Below, piece after piece: positions 1 to 9,730 of a stretch of 64,000 nt of DNA (position 1 is the stretch's first letter; each line of letters starts with the position of its first letter). The notes below the pieces were generated by a model. It saw only the letters and a list, made by a program, of their open reading frames with translations. It was not told the DNA's origin and ran no database searches. A program made the position numbers and the translations under genes. Source of the stretch: Allostella sp. ATCC 35155 (GTDB taxonomy: Bacteria; Pseudomonadota; Alphaproteobacteria; ATCC43930; Allostellaceae); contig AP019701.1 of NCBI GenBank assembly GCA_006738865.1, forward strand, positions 3,406,001 through 3,470,000. The letters are read 5' to 3'.

Positions 1-47
1 TCTACCCACGCGAATTCCCATCCATAGCCTCGCAAGGGGGCCACGCC

Positions 48-1031
48 ATGGCCGATGTCTCGTCGCGCCCGAAGGTGCTCTATTTCATCCAGGGCAATGC
101 CGCGCTCTACGACCTCGTGCGCGGGGCGACGCCGGACGACTATGAGCTGGTGACGCTGGAGACGGGCAGCGAGGCCGAGCGGCTGGAGAAGCTGGCCGAT
201 GCGGAAGTCGTGATCGTCGGCGGCCATCGCCTGTCGCGCGAGCACATCGCGGCCGCATCCCGCCTGCGCCTCGTCCACCACCAGGGGGTGGGCTACCACG
301 ACACCTGCGACGTCGACGCGCTGCGCGAGCGGCAGATCGCGCTGGCGCTGGCGCCGGGCGGCACCGCCATCGGTGTCTCCGAGCATGCGGTCATGATGAT
401 GCTGGCGGTGTGCAAGCGCCTCGCCTTCATCGACGCCGAGCTGCGCCGCGGCGTCTGGCACGCCAACGACCTGCGCGCCGAGTCGCGCCAGCTGCACGGC
501 ATGACGGTCGGCATCGTCGGCCTCGGCCGCATCGGCAAGGAGGTGGCCCGCCATCTCCAGGGCTTCGGCGTGACGCTGGTCTATACCGACATCCTCGACA
601 TGCCCGAGGAGATCGAGCGCGAACTGAAGGTGCGCCGGGTGACGTTCGAGGAGCTGCTCGCCGTATCCGACCTGGTGACCCTGCACCTGCCGCTGACCGA
701 GCAGTCCTTCCACATGCTGAACCGCGAGACGATCGGGCGGATGAAGCCGGGCGCGATCCTGATCAACTGCGCGCGCGGGCCGATCGTCGAGGAGGCGGCG
801 CTGGTCGAGGCGCTGGATTCGGGCCACCTCTGCGGCGCCGGGCTCGACACCTTCGAGATCGAGCCGCCGCCGCACCCGACCCCCTTCGCCCGCTTCCACA
901 ACGTCGTGCTGACGCCGCACAACGCACCCGGCACGCAGGACGCCATGCGCATGAAGATGGACGACATCTTCGGCAATATCGGCCGCTTCTACGGCGGGGG
1001 CGCGCTCGTCGACCGGGTGCCGCTGGGCTGA
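48..1031 (+). CDS. D-2-hydroxyacid dehydrogenase, NAD(P)-dependent
   Basis: This 327-residue protein belongs to the D-isomer-specific 2-hydroxyacid dehydrogenases, cytosolic enzymes that interconvert a 2-keto acid and a D-2-hydroxy acid with NAD(P)H. The Rossmann fingerprint GLGRIG lies at residues 158-163. The substrate-binding arginine follows in NCARGP (R243), and the catalytic histidine is in LTPHN (H291). The length matches the family. The start is supported by an AAGGGGG ribosome site about ten bases upstream. It is monocistronic and ends before a palindromic repeat shared with another convergent gene end. The substrate (phosphoglycerate, glyoxylate or hydroxypyruvate-like) cannot be told from sequence alone. 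Confidence 0.9.
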   Translation: MADVSSRPKVLYFIQGNAALYDLVRGATPDDYELVTLETGSEAERLEKLADAEVVIVGGHRLSREHIAAASRLRLVHHQGVGYHDTCDVDALRERQIALALAPGGTAIGVSEHAVMMMLAVCKRLAFIDAELRRGVWHANDLRAESRQLHGMTVGIVGLGRIGKEVARHLQGFGVTLVYTDILDMPEEIERELKVRRVTFEELLAVSDLVTLHLPLTEQSFHMLNRETIGRMKPGAILINCARGPIVEEAALVEALDSGHLCGAGLDTFEIEPPPHPTPFARFHNVVLTPHNAPGTQDAMRMKMDDIFGNIGRFYGGGALVDRVPLG

Positions 1032-1072
1032 CGCGCGGCTGCGACCTCCAACTGCTCCGCTTCGTCCTCATG

Positions 1073-1186
1073 TCGGGAAATGACGGGTTTCCGATGCCGT
1101 TGCGTCCCTCGACTTCGCTCGGGATGAGCAGATTTCTTCTTTTGTTGTAAGGACATACCTCATCCCGAGCGAAGTCGAGGGGCGCA
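1073..1186 (+). repeat. REP-like palindromic element, copy 1
   Basis: Two 28-nt arms at 1101-1128 and 1159-1186 are inverted complements with a single mismatch. They flank a 30-nt AT-rich loop. The similarity to the copy at 3216-3328 extends outward from the left arm to a TCGGGAA block at 1073-1079. The element sits between convergent genes and would fold as a long hairpin in RNA from either strand, so it may act as a bidirectional terminator. It is probably a dispersed repeat family. Confidence 0.85.
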
Positions 1187-1208
1187 CGGTCGCTGCCCGC
1201 CACCAACC

Positions 1209-2045
1209 TCAGTCCCGCATCCCGCCGCGGGTGCGCAGATATTCGCGAAGCTGCCGCTCGCCGACGTCGCAGCCCGCGGCATAGGACACGCGGGCGAATC
1301 TGACCGGGATCGCCCGGACCGGCCGCACACGCCCGGCGATCTCCAGGATCAGCTTGCGCTTCACGGCGGCAGCGAAGCTGGCGAATCCGTCCGCGACCAC
1401 GATGAAGGCGCCGGGCCCGCCGATGACGCAGCCCTCGTAGTAGGCGTCGAGGTCGTCGAGCTGGGGGAAGTTGGCGGCGTTGGGCCGCTCGTTCAGGATC
1501 GGCAGGCCGTTGATGGTGACGCCCTGGGCAAGTGCGGCGTCGCGCGCCGCGTCGATCGCCGGCCCGTCATTGTTCGGCCCGTCGCCCGAGATGTCGATCA
1601 CCCGCCGCTCGCCGCGGAAGCCGGCGGCGCCGAAGAGCGGCAGGGCGAACTGGATGGCGCCGCTGATCGAGGTGCTGACGCCGGTCGCGATCGGCGCCTC
1701 GGCGATCCGCGCGGCCAGCGCCGCCGCCGACAGCGCGTCCTGGACGAGGTGCCATTCGGCGACCAGCCGGCGGTGGCGGTAGCCGGCCCATTCGAGATAG
1801 GTGACGGCAATGCGGCCATGGAGGCCGCCGCGGATGGCGGCCAGCACCTGCGGGTCGGTCAGCGCCGCGACGTAGCCGTCGCGCTGCAGCTTGGCCTCGT
1901 CGCGGTCGATCGAGCCCGAGACGTCGACCGCCAGCACCAGTTCCAGGTCGACCGGCTGGACGGCGGCCGCCGCGGCCGGGATCGCCAGGGCCGCCAGCAT
2001 CAGGAGCGCGCCCCGGAGGCGCGCCGGAACCAAGCGTCGGATCAC
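1209..2045 (-). CDS. DUF1194 (von Willebrand A-like) secreted protein
   Basis: This 278-residue protein starts at a GTG preceded by an AAGG ribosome site. It opens with a short basic stretch and a hydrophobic Ala/Leu signal peptide, so it is probably periplasmic or secreted. The mature part shows a metal-ion-dependent adhesion-like motif DVSGS shortly after the signal and a second acidic block, IDISGDGPN, as in DUF1194 proteins, which resemble von Willebrand factor A domains. Their biochemical role is unknown. Open frame continues upstream to 2456, but that part would overlap the divergent small membrane gene and lacks a signal peptide, so I reject it as coding. Confidence 0.85.
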   Translation of the reverse strand: MIRRLVPARLRGALLMLAALAIPAAAAAVQPVDLELVLAVDVSGSIDRDEAKLQRDGYVAALTDPQVLAAIRGGLHGRIAVTYLEWAGYRHRRLVAEWHLVQDALSAAALAARIAEAPIATGVSTSISGAIQFALPLFGAAGFRGERRVIDISGDGPNNDGPAIDAARDAALAQGVTINGLPILNERPNAANFPQLDDLDAYYEGCVIGGPGAFIVVADGFASFAAAVKRKLILEIAGRVRPVRAIPVRFARVSYAAGCDVGERQLREYLRTRGGMRD

Positions 2046-2171
2046 GGGTATCGACCTTACACCGCAAGCCCGCCGCGGCAACCCCGCGGCATCGCGCGAC
2101 TTGCACCGGAACGGCGCCTCGTCCATCCCTTGGGGACGAACGGGAGCACGACAAAGAAGGGAGCCCCGCCC

Positions 2172-2423
2172 ATGCACCGCCTGCTGCTGCCGGTCATCCT
2201 GCTGGCGCTTCTCGCCATTGCCGGCATGGCCGCCGCGACGATCTGGTCGGGGATGGCCGACATCCGGCTCGGCACCCATGGCTGGATCGCCCTCGGTCTC
2301 GGAGTCTTCTTCACGCTGGCGATCGGCGGCGGCCTGATGGCCCTCGTCTTCTTCTCCAGCCGGCGCGGCTTCGACGACCAGGCCTCGCACACCGAGATCG
2401 AGGACGAGCGCGACCGGCACTGA
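2172..2423 (+). CDS. Small two-helix membrane protein
   Basis: This 83-residue protein has two hydrophobic segments, at about residues 4-26 and 40-62. They are followed by a charged cytoplasmic-looking tail rich in Asp, Glu and Arg. An AAGGGAG ribosome site precedes the ATG. The gene is divergent from the DUF1194 gene and 31 bases upstream of the enoyl-CoA hydratase gene, so it may share a transcript with the latter. I recognise no family motif and make no functional claim beyond an inner-membrane location. Confidence 0.75.
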   Translation: MHRLLLPVILLALLAIAGMAAATIWSGMADIRLGTHGWIALGLGVFFTLAIGGGLMALVFFSSRRGFDDQASHTEIEDERDRH

Positions 2424-2454
2424 CCGGCCGGCCGCATCCATTCCCGGGGGAACC

Positions 2455-3198
2455 ATGACCGATCCGAACGCCGTCCTCTACGAATCGCGCGACCGCGTCG
2501 CCGTCATCACCATCAACCGGCCCGCCAAGGCGAACGCGCTCAATGCCGACGTCGCGGAGGGGCTGGTGGCCGCCTGGCGCCGCTTCAATGCCGGCGAGGA
2601 CCGGGTCGCGGTCGTCACCGGCGCCGGCGAGAAGGCGTTCTCGGGCGGGGCCGACCTCGACGCGCCGCCCGAGCTGCGGCGCTTCATGCCGGGGGTCGGC
2701 ATCGCGGTCGAGAAGCCGGTCATCGCGGCCGTCTCCGGCTGGTGCGTCGGCGGCGCCTGCGTGCTGGTCCAGATGTGCGACCTCTGCATCGCCAGCGAGA
2801 CGGCCCGCTTCTCCTACCCGGAGGCCAAGCTCGGCTTCACCGGTGGCCTCATCACCGCGCTCGCCACCCGCATCCCGCACAAGGTGGCGATGGAGTTCAT
2901 CCTGATGGGCGAGCCGATGACGGCCGAGCGCGCCTACCAGATCGGCTTCGTCAACAAGGTGGTCCCTGCGGGGCAGCATCTGGCGGAGGCCGAGGAGTGG
3001 GCACGGCGGCTGGCCGGCATGTCGCCGCTGGTGCTGGCGACGCTGAAGCGCTTCGTCGGCCGCACCCTGCCCAAGGGCCCGTCCGAGCAGGCCGGCATCG
3101 CCATGGCCGAGATCGAGGCCGTCTGGGGCAGCGAGGACTATCGCGAGGGCCTCGCCGCCTTCAAGGCGAAGCGCACGCCGGACTTCCCGGGGCGGTAG
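2455..3198 (+). CDS. Enoyl-CoA hydratase/isomerase family protein
   Basis: This 247-residue crotonase-fold protein is expected to act on an acyl-CoA thioester. The N-terminal ITINRPAKANALN segment and the oxyanion-hole glycines in SGWCVGGACVL are typical. The PEAKLGFTGG stretch occupies the region that carries a catalytic glutamate in hydratases. A GGGGGAACC sequence precedes the ATG. The length is slightly short but normal for single-domain members. It stands alone, with no beta-oxidation partners nearby, so substrate and reaction (hydratase, isomerase or other crotonase chemistry) remain open. Confidence 0.85.
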   Translation: MTDPNAVLYESRDRVAVITINRPAKANALNADVAEGLVAAWRRFNAGEDRVAVVTGAGEKAFSGGADLDAPPELRRFMPGVGIAVEKPVIAAVSGWCVGGACVLVQMCDLCIASETARFSYPEAKLGFTGGLITALATRIPHKVAMEFILMGEPMTAERAYQIGFVNKVVPAGQHLAEAEEWARRLAGMSPLVLATLKRFVGRTLPKGPSEQAGIAMAEIEAVWGSEDYREGLAAFKAKRTPDFPGR

Positions 3199-3215
3199 GG
3201 GGGATCGTCCGCCGG

Positions 3216-3328
3216 TGCGTCCTTCGACTTCGCTCGGGATGAGACACCTTCTCGATATGATTAAGAAATCTTCCTCATCCCGAGCGAAGTCGAGGGACGC
3301 AACGGCATCAATGACGGGTCGTTCCCGA
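3216..3328 (-). repeat. REP-like palindromic element, copy 2 (inverted)
   Basis: Arms at 3216-3243 and 3274-3301 are near-perfect inverted complements (one mismatch) with a 30-nt AT-rich loop. They are nearly identical to the arms of the copy at 1073-1186. The conserved outer flank lies to the right here (3302-3328), so this copy is in the opposite orientation. It again lies between two convergent genes. Confidence 0.85.
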
Positions 3329-3351
3329 TCCACCGGATTTGGTATCAGCCC

Positions 3352-3987
3352 TCACCCGGCCACCCACTCCAGCGCCTCGGCATCCGAGATCGCCCGCGGC
3401 AGTTCGGCCGTCGCGGACACCGCGCGGGCCAGCAGGCGGCGATACTCGGCCCTGGGAACCTCGATCGTGCCGAAGCCAGCGAGGTGATCGGTCACGAACT
3501 GGGTGTCGAGCAGCCGGAAGCCGCCCTTGCGCAGGCGCGCGACGAGGTGGACCAGCGCCACCTTGCTGGCGTCGGTGACGCGGGTGAACATGCTCTCGCC
3601 GAAGAAGGCGGCGCCGAGATGGACGCCGTAGAGGCCACCGACCAACTGCCCGTCCAGCCGGCACTCGACGCTGTGGGCGTGCCCCATGGCGAATAGCCGG
3701 CCGTAGAGGTCGCGGATCTGGCCGTTGATCCAGGTGCTGGCGCGGCCGGGCACGGGCTCGGCGCAGCCGTCGAGGACGCCGGCGAAGTCGGTGTCGACGG
3801 TAACCGTGAACGGGTTGTGGCGGATGCGCCGGGCGAGCCGGCGCGGCAGGTGGAACCCGTCGAGCGGCAGGACGCCGCGAAAGTCCGGGTCGACCCAGAA
3901 GAGGTCCGGGTCGTCGGCCGCCTCGGCCATCGGGAAGAGGCCGACAGCATAGGCCCGGAGCAGGATCTCGGGCGTCAGCCCGGTCAT
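3352..3987 (-). CDS. aat: Leucyl/phenylalanyl-tRNA-protein transferase
   Basis: This 211-residue cytosolic enzyme adds Leu or Phe from aminoacyl-tRNA to N-terminal Arg or Lys of proteins, which marks them for ClpS/ClpAP degradation (N-end rule). Diagnostic segments are YAVGLFPM near the N terminus, [12 protein letters not shown], the [13 protein letters not shown] core with FFGESMF, and [11 protein letters not shown] near the end. The start at MTGLTPE gives the usual family length; open frame upstream of it overlaps accC and is not coding. It follows accC by four bases and is probably the last gene of the aroQ-accB-accC-aat operon. Confidence 0.95.
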   Translation of the reverse strand: MTGLTPEILLRAYAVGLFPMAEAADDPDLFWVDPDFRGVLPLDGFHLPRRLARRIRHNPFTVTVDTDFAGVLDGCAEPVPGRASTWINGQIRDLYGRLFAMGHAHSVECRLDGQLVGGLYGVHLGAAFFGESMFTRVTDASKVALVHLVARLRKGGFRLLDTQFVTDHLAGFGTIEVPRAEYRRLLARAVSATAELPRAISDAEALEWVAG

Positions 3988-3991
3988 CGGC

Positions 3992-5344
<1,353 letters not shown>

Positions 5345-5365
5345 GGGCGGGGGCCGGTCCCGCCG

Positions 5366-5824
5366 TCAGTCGAGGAGGATCAGCGGCTGCCCGAACTCGA
5401 CCGGCCCGCCATCCTCGACCAGCACGGCGCGGACGGTGCCGGGGCGCGGCGCGGTGATCGGATTCATCACCTTCATCGCCTCGACGATCATCAGGGTCTG
5501 GCCGGCGGCCACGCGGTCGCCCGGCTGAACGAAGGGCGGCGCCTTGGGCTGCGGCGCGAGATAGACGGTGCCGACCATGGGCGACTTGACGGCGCCCGGA
5601 TCGTCCGCCGGTGCGACCGTGCCGGCCCCGGCGGCCGCCGGGTCGGAGGTCGCCGCGGCCGCGGCGACCGGGGCCGCCACCACCTGCGTCGCCGGCGCGC
5701 GCGCCACGCGGATGCGCGCGTCGCCCGCCTGCGCCTCGATCTCCGTCAGGCCGGTCTCGTCGAGCAGGCGGGCCAGGGTCCGGACCAGTTCCTCGTCGAC
5801 GGCGAACGGTCGCACGCCCGTCAT
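5366..5824 (-). CDS. accB: Acetyl-CoA carboxylase, biotin carboxyl carrier protein
   Basis: This 152-residue carrier has an N-terminal helical dimerisation region, an Ala/Pro-rich flexible linker at about residues 43-75, and a C-terminal biotinyl domain. The biotinylation site is lysine 118 in EAMKVMN. It shuttles carboxybiotin between AccC and the carboxyltransferase, whose genes are not in this window. The ATG overlaps the aroQ stop by four bases (ATGA), which indicates translational coupling. Confidence 0.96.
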   Translation of the reverse strand: MTGVRPFAVDEELVRTLARLLDETGLTEIEAQAGDARIRVARAPATQVVAAPVAAAAATSDPAAAGAGTVAPADDPGAVKSPMVGTVYLAPQPKAPPFVQPGDRVAAGQTLMIVEAMKVMNPITAPRPGTVRAVLVEDGGPVEFGQPLILLD

Positions 5825-6279
5825 GCGTCCTCCTTGGCGGCGTCGAGGATGGCCGCCAGCCCCTCGATCGCCAGAACGTAGCTGTTGGTCCCGAAGCCGC
5901 AGATGACGCCGACCGCCACATCCGAGATGTAGGAATGGTGCCGGAAGGGCTCGCGCTTGAAGACGTTGGAAAGGTGGACCTCGATCACCGGCAGGTCGGC
6001 GCTGCGCAGCGCGTCGTGGATCGCGACCGAGGTATGGGTATAGGCGCCGGCATTGATGACGATGCCGGCCGCGCTGCCGCGCGCCTCCTGGATCCAGTCG
6101 ATGAGCTGGCCCTCGTGATTCGACTGGCGGAAGTCGACGGCGAGGCCCAGCAGTCCGGCCCGCTCGTGGCAGGCTTCCTCGACATCGCCCAGGGTTTCGC
6201 TGCCATAGAGAGCCGGCTCGCGCACGCCGAGCAGGTTGAGGTTGGGGCCGTTGAGGACAAGGATCGTCGGCTCGGTCAC
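5821..6279 (-). CDS. aroQ: Type II 3-dehydroquinate dehydratase
   Basis: This 152-residue enzyme dehydrates 3-dehydroquinate to 3-dehydroshikimate in the shikimate pathway and normally forms dodecamers. The family signature [10 protein letters not shown] is at the N terminus and is followed by a lid region with the catalytic tyrosine (EPALYG). NAGAYTHTS and EVHLSN carry substrate-binding residues. It is the first gene of the aroQ-accB-accC-aat operon; the aroQ-accBC linkage is common in alphaproteobacteria. Its promoter must lie in the 6280-6410 region, divergent from the decarboxylase leader. Confidence 0.96.
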   Translation of the reverse strand: MTEPTILVLNGPNLNLLGVREPALYGSETLGDVEEACHERAGLLGLAVDFRQSNHEGQLIDWIQEARGSAAGIVINAGAYTHTSVAIHDALRSADLPVIEVHLSNVFKREPFRHHSYISDVAVGVICGFGTNSYVLAIEGLAAILDAAKEDA

Positions 6280-6410
6280 GGTCGCTCGCAGTCCTGGCTC
6301 GTTCGGCGGCCCTTATAGCATGCGGACTCGGCCCGGCAACGCGCCGGGCGACAAGCGAAAAAACCGCCGCCGGAATCGCAGAATCCGCTTTTCATTCCCG
6401 TCGCTTGCCT

Positions 6411-6795
6411 TATATAGCGGCCCTGCGCAATCGCACGTGCCCCTGGCTGTTCCAGGACAAGCAACGACGTTAGGCGTACTTCCCCCGTCAGCCCCGTAGG
6501 CGACGGCCAGTTCAAGAGGAGGTAGCAATGTTCGCTGTTTGCCGAGGAGCGGCGTCGCGTTACATCGCGTCGTCCGACATTCTCACCATCTCCACCTTTC
6601 GTCGGGCGACCCGCGTCGTCACGCTGCACGAATATCGCCTCCCGTCGAGTATGACCGCGTCGCGGCTCTGATACCGCGCGCGCTTCGGGCCCGCATCCGG
6701 CGGGCTCTCAAGACCCCATACATCGTCTGAGTTCGTTCGACCGTCCCGCGAGCGCGGGAGGGAAAGACGTCGCATTCGGCTGGGAGGCCGTTTCG
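6411..6795 (+). promoter_or_regulatory. Structured leader of the ornithine/lysine decarboxylase gene
   Basis: A TATATA box at 6411-6416 suggests transcription starting near 6423, giving a leader of about 370 nt. A hairpin at 6485-6506 (CCGTC-A-GCC pairing with GGC-GACGG) stands just before the ribosome site of an upstream ORF (6528-6671). Two more hairpins follow: 6687-6707, with GCCCGC pairing GCGGGC, and 6744-6759, with TCCCGC pairing GCGGGA around a GAGC loop. A conserved RNA motif named speF is known in front of alphaproteobacterial ornithine decarboxylase genes; this leader may be a member, which a covariance-model search would decide. Polyamine- or ornithine-responsive control is inferred. 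Confidence 0.6.
6528..6671 (+). CDS. 47-residue upstream ORF (candidate leader peptide)
   Basis: An ATG at 6528 is preceded by a nearly ideal AGAGGAGG ribosome site (6515-6522) with five bases of spacing. It opens a 47-codon frame ending in TGA at 6669-6671, 124 bases before the decarboxylase start. The peptide begins MFAVCRGAASRY and its second half is Arg-rich (STFRRATRVV). I recognise no homologue. In enterobacteria the SpeFL leader peptide stalls ribosomes in response to ornithine and controls speF. A similar role here is inferred from position and ribosome site, not from sequence similarity. Confidence 0.5.
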   Translation: MFAVCRGAASRYIASSDILTISTFRRATRVVTLHEYRLPSSMTASRL

Positions 6796-7926
6796 ATGAC
6801 CGAGAAGATTCGCCGTTTCCTGCGCGATGAGCAGCCCGCGACCCCGTGCCTTGTCGTCGACCTCGAAGTGGTCGCCGAGAACTACGACCGGCTGCACCGG
6901 CTGCTGCCGCGCGCCGAGATCTACTACGCGGTGAAGGCGAACCCGGCGCTGCCCGTGGTGAAGCTGCTGGCCGAGCGCGGCTCCTGCTTCGACACCGCCA
7001 GCATCCACGAGATCGACCTCTGCCTCACGGCCGGTGCGCCGGCCGAGCGGCTGTCGTTCGGCAACACCATCAAGAAGCAGTCGGACATCGCGGCCGCCTT
7101 CGCCCGCGGCGTCGACCTCTTCGCCTTCGACAGCCAGGCGGAGCTGGAGAAGCTCGCCAAGGCCGCGCCGGGCGCACGCGTCTTCTGTCGCGTCCTGATG
7201 GAGTGCGAGGGCGCCGAGTGGCCGCTGAACCGCAAGTTCGGCTGCGAGCTGGAGATGGCGCGCGACCTCATGCTCCGCGCCCGCGAGCTCGGCCTCGACC
7301 CCTATGGCCTGTCGTTCCATGTCGGCTCGCAGCAGACCGACCTCGCGCAGTGGGACCTTGCCATCGGCCGCACGATGATGGTCTTCACCCAGCTCAACGA
7401 GGCCGGCATCGAACTGCGCATGCTGAACCTGGGCGGCGGCTTCCCGGCGCACTACCGCCGCGACGTGCCGGCGCTGGAGGCCTATGCCGACGCCATCAAC
7501 CGGGCCGTCGAGCGGCATTTCGGCAACCGCATGCCGCGGCTCATCATCGAGCCCGGCCGCGGCATGACCGGCGACGCCGGCATCATCCAGACCGAGGTCG
7601 TCCTGATCTCCGAGAAGGGCTACCAGGACACGCGCCGCTGGGTCTTCCTCGACATCGGCAAGTTCGGCGGCCTCGCCGAGACGATGGACGAGTCGATCCA
7701 GTACCGCATCCGCACGCCGCACGACGGCAGCGAGACCGCGCCCGTGGTCCTTGCCGGCCCGACCTGCGACAGCGCCGACGTGCTCTATGACAAGGCAGGC
7801 TACAAGCTGCCGAAGGCGCTACAGATCGGCGACAAGATCGAGATCCACGCGACCGGCGCCTACACCACCAGCTACTCGGCGGTGAACTTCAACGGCTTCC
7901 CGCCACTGGCCGAGCACTACATCTGA
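6796..7926 (+). CDS. Ornithine/lysine decarboxylase, PLP fold type III
   Basis: This 376-residue enzyme of the alanine-racemase-like decarboxylase family converts ornithine to putrescine (often also lysine to cadaverine), feeding polyamine synthesis. The PLP lysine is K47 in YYAVKANP. The phosphate-binding glycine loop is LGGGFP, and the cross-subunit catalytic cysteine is C324 in GPTCDSAD. The length and the short bacterial form match alphaproteobacterial ornithine decarboxylases. A long structured leader with an upstream ORF precedes it. Use of lysine versus ornithine cannot be settled from sequence. Confidence 0.93.
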   Translation: MTEKIRRFLRDEQPATPCLVVDLEVVAENYDRLHRLLPRAEIYYAVKANPALPVVKLLAERGSCFDTASIHEIDLCLTAGAPAERLSFGNTIKKQSDIAAAFARGVDLFAFDSQAELEKLAKAAPGARVFCRVLMECEGAEWPLNRKFGCELEMARDLMLRARELGLDPYGLSFHVGSQQTDLAQWDLAIGRTMMVFTQLNEAGIELRMLNLGGGFPAHYRRDVPALEAYADAINRAVERHFGNRMPRLIIEPGRGMTGDAGIIQTEVVLISEKGYQDTRRWVFLDIGKFGGLAETMDESIQYRIRTPHDGSETAPVVLAGPTCDSADVLYDKAGYKLPKALQIGDKIEIHATGAYTTSYSAVNFNGFPPLAEHYI

Positions 7927-7936
7927 GCGCGATGCC

Positions 7937-7969
7937 GGCGGCCCTTCCCCTCCCGGCGGAAGGGCCGCC
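7937..7969 (+). terminator. 12-bp hairpin that also covers the next gene's ribosome site
   Basis: The arms at 7937-7948 and 7958-7969 are perfect complements around a nine-base loop, eleven bases after the decarboxylase stop. There is no T tract. The right arm contains GGAAGGG (7958-7964), the only plausible ribosome site for the gene at 7973, so the hairpin may hide it until it is melted. Confidence 0.6.
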
Positions 7970-7972
7970 CGC

Positions 7973-8791
7973 ATGAACCGCCGGCCGCCACGGCCGCCGA
8001 CCGCGGCAGAGATCGCCGCCTACGACCGGGACGGCATCGTCTGCCTGCGCGGCATGTTCGATGCGGCCTGGATCGACTCCATGGGCCGGGCCGTCGACGA
8101 TGCGATGGCCAGCCCCGGCCCCCATGCCGAGGAATACACGGCCAGCGGCGCCGCCGGCCGGTTCTTCGGCGACATCGATCTCTGGCAGCGCCATGCCGCC
8201 TTCCGCCGCTTCGTCTTCGAATCACCGGCGGCCGAGATCGCCGGGCGCATGATGGGTGCCTCCCGGGTCAATTTCTTCTACGACCAGCTGCTGGTGAAGG
8301 AGCCGGGCACGGCCGAGCGCACGCCCTGGCACCAGGACCAGCCCTACTGGGCGGTCGATGGCTGGCAGGTCTGCTCGATCTGGCTACCCTTCGACCCCGT
8401 CCCGGAATCGTCCTGCGTCGAGTACGTCGCCGGCTCGCACCGCTGGAACCGCCGGTTCAACCCGCAGCATTTCTCCGACGGCAGCCCCTATTCCGGCACG
8501 GATCTGCCGCCGCTGCCCGACATCGAGTCGGACCGCGCGCGATACGACATCCGCCGCTTCGCGCTCGCGCCCGGCGACTGCCTCGTCTTCCAGGCGCTCA
8601 TCGTCCATGGCGCGCCCGGCAACCGCCATGCCGGCCGCCGCCGTGCCCTGGCCACCCGCTGGACGGGCGACGATGCCACCTATGCCCGCCGCGAGGGCGA
8701 GGTCGCCATCCCCACCTCCGACCCCGGCCTCGCCCACGGCGCGGCCATGGACTGCGACCAGTTTCCGCGCATCTGGGAGCGCGGGCCCTAA
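7973..8791 (+). CDS. Phytanoyl-CoA dioxygenase (PhyH) family oxygenase
   Basis: This 272-residue protein belongs to the non-haem Fe(II)/2-oxoglutarate oxygenases. The iron triad is visible as H120-x-D122 in PWHQDQPYW and H212 in IVHGAPGN. A downstream RRRALATRW supplies the 2-oxoglutarate-binding arginine. Such enzymes hydroxylate small molecules in catabolism or secondary metabolism; the substrate is unknown. It starts 46 bases after the decarboxylase and its stop overlaps the convergent EamA stop by four bases. Its ribosome site is buried in a hairpin. Confidence 0.88.
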   Translation: MNRRPPRPPTAAEIAAYDRDGIVCLRGMFDAAWIDSMGRAVDDAMASPGPHAEEYTASGAAGRFFGDIDLWQRHAAFRRFVFESPAAEIAGRMMGASRVNFFYDQLLVKEPGTAERTPWHQDQPYWAVDGWQVCSIWLPFDPVPESSCVEYVAGSHRWNRRFNPQHFSDGSPYSGTDLPPLPDIESDRARYDIRRFALAPGDCLVFQALIVHGAPGNRHAGRRRALATRWTGDDATYARREGEVAIPTSDPGLAHGAAMDCDQFPRIWERGP

Positions 8792-9642
8792 CTCCGCCCG
8801 AGATTCATCAGCAGCTGGCCGGCCACGACGACCAGCGCGGCCGCGATCCGCCAGCGGCCCATCGATTCGCCGAGGAGGAAGGTGCCGATGAGGGCGGCGA
8901 ACAGCACCGAGGTCTCGCGCAGGGCCGCGACCATGGCCATCGGCGCGACGCTCATCGCCCAGATGGCGATGCCGTAGCTGCCGAGCGCCACCATGCCGCC
9001 GCCGGCCCCGCGCCTCCAGGCGCCGCTCGCGAGATAGGCGCGGACCGCCGCCCGGCGGGTGATCCAGGCATAGACCGGGATGACCGGAATCTGAGCGGCG
9101 AACAGCCAGGCGATATAGCCGACCGCATCGCCCGAGAGGCGCGCGCCCATCCCGTCCGAGACCGTGTAGCCGGCGATGGTGGCGCCGGTGAAGAGCGCCC
9201 ACAGCGTTCCGCGGCGGCCGACACCGAACGAGCCCGGCTCCAGCGCCAGGCCGAGGATGCCGACCGAGACCAGCAGGAGCCCCGCCGCCTGGACCGGCGA
9301 GAGATGCTCGCCGACGAGCCGCCCGGCAACCAGCGCCACGAGCAGCGGCCCGCAGCCGCGCGCGATCGGATAGACCCGACCGAGTTCGCCATGCGTGTAG
9401 GCGCCGACGAGGCCGGCGACATAGAAGATGTGGATGACGATCGACAGGCCGAGCCAGGGCCAGGCCGCAGCGGCCGGGACCGGCACGAACGGCAAGGCGG
9501 CGAGGCCGGCGAGGCCGCTCGAGAGAAAGACGGCCGCAAGGGCGATCAGGCGGTCGTCGCCCGCCTTGACCATCGCATTCCAGCCGGCATGAAGAAGGGC
9601 GCCCACGAGCACGAGGGCGCCCACCGCGAGATCCAAGGCCAT
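8788..9642 (-). CDS. EamA/DMT-family inner-membrane transporter
   Basis: This 284-residue protein is almost entirely hydrophobic, with about ten predicted membrane helices in two repeated halves. It has the N-terminal ALLHAGWNAMVKAG motif typical of EamA proteins. Members export metabolites or amino acids by secondary transport; the substrate is unknown. It shows strong family resemblance to the second EamA protein at 39564-40400. The gene is convergent with the PhyH gene, with a four-base overlap of stop codons. Confidence 0.88.
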   Translation of the reverse strand: MALDLAVGALVLVGALLHAGWNAMVKAGDDRLIALAAVFLSSGLAGLAALPFVPVPAAAAWPWLGLSIVIHIFYVAGLVGAYTHGELGRVYPIARGCGPLLVALVAGRLVGEHLSPVQAAGLLLVSVGILGLALEPGSFGVGRRGTLWALFTGATIAGYTVSDGMGARLSGDAVGYIAWLFAAQIPVIPVYAWITRRAAVRAYLASGAWRRGAGGGMVALGSYGIAIWAMSVAPMAMVAALRETSVLFAALIGTFLLGESMGRWRIAAALVVVAGQLLMNLGRS

Positions 9643-9730
9643 GCCGCGACGCTATAGGCGCCGCAGCCCGCGCCGTCATGCGGCCGTCACGGACCTGTCA
9701 TGAAATGCGACGACGCGTGACCGCCATCCC

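Noticed and set aside
2046-2456. N-terminal extension of the DUF1194 frame
   Set aside because: It overlaps the divergent small membrane gene and would bury the signal peptide; the GTG at 2045 fits better.
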